Source: Nannobrachium achirus (Eukaryota > Chordata > Actinopteri > Myctophiformes > Myctophidae). From it: a stretch of DNA of 64,000 bases. Every line of letters starts with the position of its first letter. Position 1 is the stretch's first letter. The translations under genes were made by a program, and so were the position numbers. This document shows, piece by piece, positions 55,839 through 64,000 of this stretch. The stretch is from assembly GCA_963921795.1 (NCBI GenBank), contig OY997643.1, positions 12,907,043 through 12,971,042 of the forward strand, given 5' to 3'. The notes below the pieces were generated by a model. It did no database searches. It saw nothing but the letters and a program-made list of their open reading frames with translations, and had not been told where the DNA came from.

Positions 55839-56259
55839 TATATTTTTGAGTGGTGCCCCTGGCTTTGTCCGTATGTACGCTCAGGGTCACACTGGCCAAG
55901 CTTCCCGGGACGCTTAATGAAATTAACTCAAAAATAGCACTGTTCACTTACGACAGTTTTCATTTATTTTATTGCCATGACAACATTTGGATGCCAAGTT
56001 GAAAGTGGTTAATGTACACTCCGATCAAATAGCGAACGCGCGCACACAAACACACACCCACCTCCCAATGTGTGTTAGAGACAGGGACAAGCTTAACATT
56101 TAAGCCCATAAGATGTGTCTGTACGTAAATACATACTTCAATTACATTTTAAGCATTTAGCCTACACTCTTATCCAGAGTGACTTCACACACTATGCCAT
56201 ATTAAAAGTCTGTGGAATAAAGCTTTTCTTAATCCTGACCCATTCCCCCTACACTACAC

Positions 56260-56689
56260 CAGTGGTCCTCAACCTTTTAAGGCCGCGACCCCCAAAATAA
56301 TCATATTTTGACTGGGGACCCCCCGACCCTGACGAGCACTAAGAGTTGAGGCATTACATTTTGTATAACACGGTTCTATTGTGAAAATAGCAGATCTACA
56401 TGCTCACAACGCGAGGCGTTGTGATCATGTAGATCTTCTATTTTCACAATTTCTGCTTCTAATATTTGACAATTTAGCCAATGTTTAATTTGTCATTTTA
56501 GAAGTATTATAAAGTCCTTAAATTGTCACTTTAGAAATGTGCAGATACCCTCTATACACTTAAACTTTGTTGGTTTGTTTACTGTTGATAGAGAAAACAA
56601 TGTTGCACATTAAGTTAATCATCTGGGGACCCCCCAAAATAATTTGGGGACCCCCCTGGGGGTCCCGACCCACAGGTTGAGAACCACTG
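56260..56689. mobile_element. hAT-like CAGTGGTTCTCAACC element, perfect 8-base duplication
   Basis: CAGTGGTCCTCAACCTTTTA to AGGTTGAGAACCACTG; CACTACAC on both sides (56252-56259, 56690-56697). The interior is symmetric around the hairpin, e.g. ATTGTCACTTTAGAAATGTG also in 6370-6400. Confidence 0.93.
56378..56450. repeat. core hairpin in the CAGTGGTTCTCAACC family
   Basis: ATTGTGAAAATAGCAGATCT and its inverse ending TCTATTTTCACAAT; upper stem GCTCACAACGC with GCGTTGTGATC. Confidence 0.92.
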
Positions 56690-57245
56690 CACTACACCAC
56701 AATCAAAGACTCAAATACCTCTGGAGATTTAAGTGAGATTGGGTTTTGGTTAGTTCATTACCTACCAAATGATGTTAGAGTGGGCCTTGAAATATACTCT
56801 ATTATAATCATCTGGCATTAGACCAATATCGGTTGTTTGTTTTCTTTGCTGAAAGCCAAGAAATAAAGTGGCAAAAAGTGGTATTAGTAGCCGTGCGTGA
56901 AACATTTACAACTAATGTGTCAAAGCTTGGTAAGAAGAGGCTGATGATAAAAAGTGGCAGAGCGAAGGTATGCGATGCACGTCTTCTGCATAGAGTGCAT
57001 GCCACTGTCTGAGAGGCATGTACTCACAGGTATGTGTGTGTAAATACATGGTTATTTCAGAAAAAGACTACCTGAATACAATACTGGAGCACTCAACTGG
57101 TCTGCACATATTTGTCATTGTACAGGGGTGACTGAGTCACTTCCTTTAAGTCCACAGGTACTTTTCTTTCTGATTCAAGTCGTCCCTCTTGAGCACCGAA
57201 CCCTTCTGCCTTTAACTGGTTGAAGCGAGCTGAACTCCTCCGTAC

Positions 57246-57246
<1 letters not shown>

Positions 57247-57320
<74 letters not shown>

Positions 57321-57348
57321 TGTGTGTGTGTGTGTGTCTGTCTGTCTC
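57247..57348. repeat. (GT)n microsatellite
   Basis: About 45 GT units, followed by GTCTGTCT. Confidence 0.97.
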
Positions 57349-57723
57349 TGAAGTACATGACTCTATTTAAGCCATAAAGACCTTGTCAGGGCTGAGGGAG
57401 CCATCTCACCTCTTCTGCAGGATCCACTGTCCTTTACCTTAATTACCAGGGAGAACGACCAAATTGTCCTTAAAGGGTGGGAGGGAGGGGAAGAAAAACT
57501 GCTGCCCGCTACTTGACAGACAGTGGTGGAATGGGCCTCGCAAATCAATAGGCTATGGAACGCAGCCACCCTTCTCTCCAGACGCAGATCTATTTAAGGG
57601 CACTTTGCTCTATAGTGGCAGGCAGGGCAGCCACACTGATGTGTACATCTTTATTCACACTCTGGCCAAAGGGGGCAGTAGTTGCATAGTTATCTCTGTA
57701 CTTGCAAAATGTTATTCAGGTCC

Positions 57724-57978
57724 TTAAAGGGGTACTGTCACCTAAAGGGGTTGAGGGGCAGACACTGTGACATGAGCTTTAGACTGTTTCAGACCGTTTT
57801 CAGAGAAGCTCATGTCACAGTGTAATCTGCCCCTCGCCCCCCAACAACAGCTAAACAGTACAGTAAGTAGTCATACCGTCAGGCTATACAGACAATTAAT
57901 TTGATTGGCTTATAATTGTGCATTCCCAAGATGATTCTTAAAGTGACAGTAACCCTTTAGGTGAGAGGCCCTCTTTAA
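57724..57978. mobile_element. TTAA-flanked palindromic element
   Basis: TTAAAGGGGTACTGTCACCT at left, AGTAACCCTTTAGGTGAGAG and CTCTTTAA at right; GGGGCAGACACTGTGACATG pairs with CATGTCACAGTGTAATCTGC near the middle. Confidence 0.75.
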
Positions 57979-58489
57979 AGATGCAGTGCCATGATTTCTT
58001 TCTCCTCTAAAACATGATGATCAGGTATATGATTATACTAGGAGGAAGAATATTTAAAAAAAAAGTGTACAGAAAGAGTTACAATTTTGTTTTTATGTGG
58101 CCACACCGACCAGTTCATTAGGTATGCCTGGTTGTCATGGTGGGTGGTGACCCAGTTGAAGTTAGCCACACCCACAGTGTTGGGTGAATGGTAAAGGGGG
58201 AGGGGATGAGTTTATGATGTCATTTAATCTGTGTTTTTTGACTGGACCTTTTGAAGAGGCGTTCAGCTTTCAGGAAGTAAACACAAATACACGGGGAAGA
58301 CAAATCTGCACATTATTACCCCACCTGGTTGTCTATTAGAATAACTAGAAGCTGCAGCGTCTAGTCGGCGACCTGGCCAACTCGGGAACGATGTAAATAG
58401 GGAATGAATGCCCCGCCCTTTAATGCAAACCCCATTATACCTGTTGTCATAGGACCCGTTTTGACCATCTGTTTGCCTGTGTCCATTTA

Positions 58490-58985
58490 TGCCCATATAT
58501 GGAGATATCTGTTATCTGTCTGTCTGTCAGCGTCCATTTTATGTCCATATATGGAGATCACTGCAGATAAAGTTCTGGGTCCATTTTATGCCCATATGCC
58601 CATATATGGAGATATCTGTCTATTTGCGTCCATTTCATGCCCATATATGGAGATCTCTGTATCTGTCTGTCTGTGTCCCTTTATGCCCGTATATGGAGAT
58701 CTTTGTGATTCTGCGTAAATTTTATGCCCATATATGCCATTTGCGTCCATTTTATGCCCATTTATGGAGATCTCTGTATCCGTCTGTCTGTGTCCCTTTA
58801 TGCCCGTATATGGAGATCTTTGTGATTCTGCGTCCATTTTATGCCCATATATGCTATATATGGAGATATTCAGAGATTTTTTTGTCTGTCTGTGTCCCTT
58901 TATGCCCGTATATGGAGATCTTTGTGATTCTGCGTCCATTTTATGCCCATATATGCTATATATGGAGATATTCAGAGATTTTTTG
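58490..58985. repeat. array of CCATATATGG units
   Basis: About ten irregular units of TTTATGCCCATATATGGAGA plus spacers TCTGTCTGTCTGTGTCC. Five carry an exact CC(A/T)6GG box (near 58492, 58543, 58602, 58641, 58757); the others differ by one base, mostly CCGTATATGG. The last two units are a nearly identical 110-base duplication. Confidence 0.85.
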
Positions 58986-59039
58986 TTGACTCATGTGGCG
59001 TACGTGATGTCAGAGCCTTTTATGAAGTGATGTCACAAT

Positions 59040-59325
59040 GAGTCAGAGCTTTCGCCGATTTCCTCCGGAACAGCCTGATGTCAACAATCAACCCCGCATA
59101 AGGAGATTCCGAACGTTTCGCGCCGGTTCGGGAAAACCGCGCGTCGGGTCGGGTCGAGACCCGGCACTGCACTCCGTGCCGCGGCGGGGAACGCGCGTGC
59201 CGAATCTGAAGCCAGTGGGACGAACGGTTCTCGAGATACGCGGATTACAGACACACACACAGACAGACAGACAGACAGACACACACGCAGAGACTTCTCG
59301 CATTTATAGATAGATGTTAACTCCA
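59040..59325. mobile_element. GC-rich element end with ACAGACAG and GATAGATA tail
   Basis: GCGCCGGTTCGGGAAAACCG and GGCACTGCACTCCGTGCCGC form short hairpins, and the segment ends in (ACAG)n, ACTTCTCGCATTTATAGATAGAT. Similar tails end many dispersed fish repeats. Not assigned. Confidence 0.5.
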
Positions 59326-59402
59326 TAGACACATACAAAACAGTAAAAAAGTACAAAACTATGGCACCACCTTTTTAAATGCATTCCTCATTTGAGACGC
59401 AG

Positions 59403-59404
<2 letters not shown>

Positions 59405-59450
<46 letters not shown>

Positions 59451-59452
59451 TG
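59405..59452. repeat. (GT)n microsatellite
   Basis: About 22 GT units. Confidence 0.95.
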
Positions 59453-59620
59453 TACACACGCCTGAGCATACATGCAAAACCATGTGCCAAGCGTGGTCAT
59501 ATCGTGTGTGACCGTTTGACGCAGTGTTTGAGCAAGCAAACACGGATTTGTGATAAATCAACATGAGTGACAACATTGTCACTCATATGCTCATGCGTTC
59601 ACACTTAAACAGATGCTCGG

Positions 59621-59728
59621 TTCAGCTTGTAGATCTGCTATTTTTGGCTAAAGCTCTCAGAATATGGACACTCAAAGATTTGGAGGACCCCCTGTAGTAA
59701 CACTGAGGACCCTCTGTTGAAGACCCGT
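59621..59728. mobile_element. hAT-like CAGGGGTCTTCAAC element, right fragment
   Basis: CAGCTTGTAGATCTGCTATT (right half of hairpin) to CTGTTGAAGACCCGTGG. Confidence 0.75.
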
Positions 59729-59840
59729 GGTTTAGACTGACACTAGGTTCCTCTTCTGCATTCTATGTACAGTATGTGATTACCTTGCTTATTGTAAGTC
59801 ACTCTTTCTGAACACAAGAGCATCTGCTAAATGCCTAAAC

Positions 59841-60301
59841 CAGGGGTCTTCAACGTTTTCAGTACAAGGACCCCTTAGTTGAGAGAGAGATGAAGCAGGG
59901 ACCCCCACAACCTGTTCATAGATTCCATATAGTTTCATTGTTTGACAGCACAATCATCAGTGTATTTTGGATTCATGTTAATTTGTGTTCAGATACGTAT
60001 TTAACGTCTTGAATCGTCAATACATAACTTGACATTTCACTCTGTACTTAGTCTGCTTCTTTTCCCCCTCTACACCAAACATATGTGCCGAAAATAGCCG
60101 ATTTACAAGCTCACAACGCCTCGCAGCGCGAGGCGTAGATCTGCTATTTTTGGCTAAAGTTATCAGAATGGACGCTAGGGTTCAAGTGGTTAATATAAAA
60201 AAGGAGAAAAAAAGGTTTCTATCATTCAAAGATTTGGAGGACCCCCTGTAGTAACTCTGGGGACCCCCTAGGGGTCCCAGACCCCCTGTTGAAGACCCCT
60301 G
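59841..60301. mobile_element. hAT-like CAGGGGTCTTCAAC element, perfect 8-base duplication
   Basis: CAGGGGTCTTCAACGTTTTC to TGTTGAAGACCCCTG, with GCCTAAAC on both sides (59833-59840, 60302-60309). Removing it restores an uninterrupted SINE-like tail. Confidence 0.95.
60088..60154. repeat. core hairpin in the CAGGGGTCTTCAAC family
   Basis: CCGAAAATAGCCGATTTACA; upper stem CAACGCCTCGCAGCGCGAGG; right arm missing TTGTGAGCTTG. Confidence 0.85.
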
Positions 60302-60339
60302 GCCTAAACTGTAACTGTAACAGTAATTGTAATTGTAAG

Positions 60340-60840
60340 TGTTGCAATTACAATCTGTAACAACACACAGCGCCAGTCACCATTTAACACAACCGCCGGC
60401 ATTCAGACTCCTAAAATCGACTTTCCACAGCCTCCGTCTGCACACAGGAACACACAGCTCTCTCCCAAGACTAATCAACCAGGGCCTCCTTTAAGTACAA
60501 AAAAATAAATAAAAGCCTTCCCAATTAAAAAGTGTGCCGGCTAATCCGTTCTGATCCCGGGGCCATTCCCCGTGCCCCGTGGTCAGTTTGGCTTGCTTAG
60601 CTGATTGATTCTGCAGCAGTCTGGAGTCTGAACCCCCCGGGTGCAATGACCTGCTGCTAAGGCCTGGATTAGACCTGGACCAGGAGAAACGGGTCAGGGC
60701 ACTCACCGGCCGTAACCTTCTCTCCGGGCCTCAGCCTATCGGAGTAGAGCGTTGGAACCGGGGCGATGTTCAGAGGAAGTGTGTCGCAGACCAATTAGCA
60801 GGCTGTCTTCATTACTACACGGTAAAATTGTCTGTGTTAA
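60340..60840. other. unique sequence, one weak exon-like segment
   Basis: On the minus strand 60790-60712 reads LNIAPVPTLYSDRLRPGEKV followed by a GTGAGT donor-like site. There is no matching acceptor and I recognise no family, so I do not call an exon. Confidence 0.25.
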
Positions 60841-60899
60841 GTTTTAAAAAATGTGTAAAGTCTCAGAGTTACAAATGGATGAATTGACACAGAGAATGT

Positions 60900-61163
60900 T
60901 GCTGTGTACTCCAGGGCTGGAGGAAACAGAAAAAAAAAGAGTCTCAGAAGTAATGTTGGAGTGCCCGTTGGTTAGATGCGGAACCGTATTAACCGTTAAA
61001 ACAAGGCTCCAAACAGCCCAATACAAACTAATTAGGGTCCTGCTTAACCTTCCTTTTCGGGCTCACCTCACCGCTAATTACTTTTCAAGCGTGGGGTGGC
61101 TTAGAGTAGATGACAAAGTACTGCATTTTGCATTTTGACTGGTGTACAAGATACACTACACCA
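60900..61163 (+). pseudogene. LINE reverse transcriptase C-terminal region, first part
   Basis: Frame: TVLTVKTRLQTAQYKLIRVL, then NLPFRAHLTANYFSSVGWLRV, DDKVLHFAF stop, LVYKIHYTI. LQTAQxKLIRVxLxLPxRxHL followed by GWLxV is the hallmark of the C-terminal part of many fish LINE reverse transcriptases. One in-frame stop. It is interrupted at TTAA by the next element and continues at 61670. Confidence 0.75.
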
Positions 61164-61669
61164 TTAACCCATTTAGTGCTCCAGACATGAACAGGTTAAA
61201 TGTCCAGCGCGCCTTTCGCCTGCTCCGTCCGCGGCCAGTCTCTTATTTTGAAGGCCAGAAGTCCATTGCGCAAACATTTCCTGTTTGACGTCATGACGTC
61301 ATTCACCGGAAGTGGTCATCATCCCATGCGGTTGCAGTAAAAGGCCGATCGTTGCCTTTCAGCTTGTGTTATAATAGCGAGAATCTAATGCCATCCTTGG
61401 CTTCAAAAGTGTTTTTTGGAGAAAATGGACATTAAAGATGAGATAGACCGTCGGCTACCATGTTAAGGGATTACTATTTTGTGCACATGGATCCGTGATG
61501 ATGATGAATCGGCGAGTCCAATCGTGCAGGCACTTTCCAACGGACCGTACGGTAAGATTGCGACCTTTACTGTATATACAGTACATAGCGCGAGTATACT
61601 CGGGATCGGCACTCCGAGTACTCGAGTATTTTTCACGAGTATTCTCGGGATCGGCTACAAATGGGTTAA
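61164..61669. mobile_element. TTAA-flanked piggyBac-like element inside a LINE
   Basis: TTAACCCATTTAGTGCTCCAG at left and CTACAAATGGGTTAA at right. The inner ends CCCATTT and AAATGGG are inverted and equal those of family A. It carries ATACTCGGGATCGG repeats near its right end and a short MDIKDEIDRRLPC frame that stops at once. The TTAA is present on both sides. Confidence 0.88.
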
Positions 61670-62075
61670 GATACCCATGTACCTGACAAAATACTTCCTA
61701 AACATCAAGGATGTCCACAATTAAACCAGAGGCAGCGCCACAGATCATGTTCAACCCAGATTCGATTCAAAGGGTCAAATTCATTCTCCTGCTATACCGC
61801 TAAAATGTGGAACGCCCTACCGAAGGCCTTAAAGGAGTGTAAATCCCTACCTTCCTTTAAAACCGCTCTGAAAAGCCACTTACAGGCGGTTGCTACTTGT
61901 AACCGGTAACAGTAAACGTATCCTTACCTCCCCCTGACCTTTCTATTGTAAATACCATTTATTTTTGCATCGTGTTTTTTACGACTGTTTCTCACATTTT
62001 CTCTTCATAGTACAGTGTTTTATCTGTCTGTCATACAATGTTATATGAGTTATTAAAGGATCTCAATTTAAATAA
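61670..62075 (+). pseudogene. LINE reverse transcriptase C-terminal region, second part and 3' UTR
   Basis: Continues with IPMYLTKYFLNIKDVHN, then after frame breaks KMWNALPKALKECKSLPSF and KTALKSHLQAVATC, matching the LWNxLPxxLKxxxSLxxFKxxLKxxL end of these proteins. An AT-rich 3' end with ATTAAAGGATCTCAATTTAA follows. Confidence 0.78.
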
Positions 62076-62469
62076 GTCAAAGTATCCTTTTAGTTGACCT
62101 TGTACCAGTGAACTGTACCGTCATGAAACTGTACCTTTTCCTATGCAAACTTCTAATACATTTTTCAAATCAATCAATCTTGATTCTGAATTCAGACATT
62201 CACCATGTAGTACGAGAGCAACTGGTAGCTCAGTTTTGCCACTGCTATTATGTCAGTGCTATTATAAACACACTACAGCCTCCACAGCCTGACCTACAAA
62301 CCGTACGTGCGCGCGTGTGTGTGTGTGTGCGTGCGTGTGTGCGCGCGTGAAGCGTTGTGAGGCTAATACACAGACGTTCCTCTGCTCCCTTCTCAGGACA
62401 CGCCACTCAGCAGGCTCCTGACAATTAACCTAACCACCAGCTGGCCCGGGGGGAGTCAACGGTGCACCG

Positions 62470-62634
<165 letters not shown>

Positions 62635-62897
62635 CCTAAGAGCACAGAGTAGAGTCAGCTTTATTAGCATACACAGGTGAGAGGTGAGGCAATCAGCTCT
62701 GTCGGCATTGTTATGCTGGCTGGCGCTAACGATGGCCGCCGAGGAACGTGACATGTGTGAGAAATGCCCTCCTGTTCTGTTCTTACTGGGACGCAGAGGG
62801 CCGCGATGAAGACAGAGCGGCCGCGGGGACCAGCTGCGCTAATAACACAGTCCCTTCCAAAGGCCTTAAAAACTGGACAGGTACAGTACGTGCTGCT

Positions 62898-63414
62898 TTA
62901 ACCCATTTAGGCCTAGAATTATTGAATGCTTTAACCAGTGCCGCGGTGCGAGCTTGTAGATCTGCTATTTTTGAAAAAGTCGTAAAAATGTGTGCAAATC
63001 TTTGAATATGTGTATTTTCAAAGCGAACGTTTGTAACTCAAATTTTGCTTCTGGGGGGTCCCTGGAACAAATATGTTGAATGGGGGTCCTTGGCCAAATA
63101 AATATATTTTTGGGGGTCCTTTACATGAAAAGGTTTGAGAACCACTGACATAGTAGTCTCTCAAGAACAGGCTAACTGAGCTCCATTTAAGTGAAAAGGA
63201 CCTTTTCTTTGACGATGGCTGGCCAGATTGCTGACATAGAAACACAGGTTTTAAAAAAAACCTTAGAATGATTCAAAAGACACTTATAGAATTGGGTCAA
63301 AATTCAAATTTTCACATTTTTTCAAAAATAGCAGATCTACAAGCTCGCAGCGCTGCGAGCTTGTATATCTGTTATTTTTCAATAGTTAAAGCAGTCAATA
63401 ATCCTAGGCCTAAA
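62898..63414. mobile_element. family A element, left hairpin deleted on one side
   Basis: TTAACCCATTTAGGCCTAGA to AATCCTAGGCCTAAATAAGC. At 62937 the left hairpin has only its right arm (GGTGCGAGCTTGTAGATCTG). Confidence 0.8.
63324..63379. repeat. core hairpin, right hairpin of family A
   Basis: AAAAATAGCAGATCTACAAG CTCGCAGCGCTGCGAG CTTGTATATCTGTTATTTTT; the tip is a perfect palindrome. Confidence 0.9.
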
Positions 63415-63470
63415 TAAGCATATAGACCGGGTAGTCGGGAACGCATTATTTTATGCTTTAACTATAAAAA

Positions 63471-63544
63471 AAAATAGCAGATATACAAGCTCACAGCGCG
63501 GCACCGAGTGCCGCGCTGCGAGCTTGTAGATCTGCTATTTTTTT
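63471..63544. repeat. core hairpin, left hairpin
   Basis: AAAATAGCAGATATACAAGC and GCTTGTAGATCTGCTATTTT, tip GGCACCGAGTGCC. Confidence 0.92.
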
Positions 63545-63804
63545 GAAAAATCGGGAAAATGTGTGCAAGTCTTTAAATATTTTTGACCCGATTCTATGAG
63601 TGTCTTCTAAATCCTTCAAAGTTTTTGTTTTTTTGAAAAACTATGTCAGTGGTTCTCAAACATTACAAGGACCCCCAAAATGATATGTATTCGGCCGCGG
63701 ACCCCCATCTCAAAATATTTCGTTCCAGAGACCTCCAGAAGCAAATCTTTAGTTACAAATGTTTGCTCTCTATTCAAAGATTTGCACACATTTTCACGAT
63801 TGTT

Positions 63805-63866
63805 CAAAAATAGCAGATCTACAAGCTCGGAGCTCACAGCGTGAGCTTGTAAATCTGCTATTTTTC
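63805..63866. repeat. core hairpin, right hairpin, rearranged tip
   Basis: AAAAATAGCAGATCTACAAG CTCGGAGCTCACAGCGTGAG CTTGTAAATCTGCTATTTTT. Confidence 0.88.
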
Positions 63867-64000
63867 AATAGCTAAAGTAGCCTAATTCTAGGCCTTAAAG
63901 GGTTAAATACTGTACTACAGCACTCACATGTGCAATTTAATTAAGGCATTTCCTTTTTTGGGGGGTGGGACTGGAGTGCTGAGAGCCTCGTTAAGGTTAA

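Larger units (their letters stand above)
59745..60345. repeat. SINE or LINE2-like tail, split by a hAT-like element
   Basis: TTGTAAGTCACTCTTTCTGA, AGAGCATCTGCTAAATGCCT, then TGTAACTGTAACAGTAATTG after the interruption. The CATCTGCTAAATG plus TGTAA tail is typical of a widespread teleost SINE/LINE 3' end. Confidence 0.7.
63424..63906. mobile_element. family A element, adjacent copy in reverse orientation
   Basis: GACCGGGTAGTCGGGAACGC at the left, AGGCCTTAAAGGGTTAA at the right; CAGTGGTTCTCAAACATTAC at 63648. It lies directly beside the previous copy, head to head. Confidence 0.8.

Noticed and set aside
58489-58989. 166-residue frame with repeating PYMEI and YAHIW
   Set aside because: Translation of the CCATATATGG array. 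The repeat itself, not a protein, explains it.

Overview
The window is vertebrate nuclear DNA, almost certainly from a teleost fish. The evidence is a spliced suclg2 exon, an hscb reading frame, a Rex3-type retrotransposon with a GATG tail, palindromic hAT-like and TTAA-flanked mobile elements of the kind common in teleosts, and very heavy CA/GT microsatellite load. There is nothing bacterial here: no operons, and no tRNA or rRNA genes that I can see. The species cannot be named from the sequence.

Genes are few. An uninterrupted, apparently intact reading frame for the mitochondrial Fe-S co-chaperone HSCB lies at 22551-23396 (+). The gene is multi-exon in other vertebrates, so this looks like a retrocopy or an intron-loss form. 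The last coding exon of suclg2 (GTP-specific succinyl-CoA ligase beta subunit) lies at 43420-43532 (-). The rest of that gene would lie to the right, so 43533-64000 is probably its last intron, and the left part is mostly intergenic. Broken coding remnants are a Rex3/RTE reverse transcriptase tail (21399-22112, -), a LINE reverse transcriptase C-terminus split by a TTAA element (60900-62075, +) and a possible RecQ-like helicase fragment (50770-51150, +).

The rest is non-autonomous mobile elements and simple repeats. By eye I separate these families: TTAA-flanked elements with CCCATTTAGG ends (family A); hAT-like elements with ends CAGTGGTTCTCAA, CAGGGGTCTTCAAC, CAGGGGCGTCACA or CAGGGTTCCCCAA, several with perfect 8-base target duplications; a palindromic TATCGTCGTTGTCGGG family (F); a GGAGTAGTTCACCCCC family (C); an AAAGGGATATTTCACTT family (D); a family with GCGACCGTCAGGTCGC end palindromes (B); and several single long palindromes.

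The main observation is a short hairpin with stem core near GCAGATCTACAAGCTCAC. It occurs over 50 times in 64 kb, about 40 times with both arms. It sits inside at least seven of these otherwise unrelated families as well as alone. Its stem is extended in each family by a different, still self-complementary, family-specific flank, and within one family copies run from full hairpin to collapsed stem to clean loss. I know of no described element that explains a common hairpin core shared by hAT-like, TTAA-type and other inverted-repeat families.
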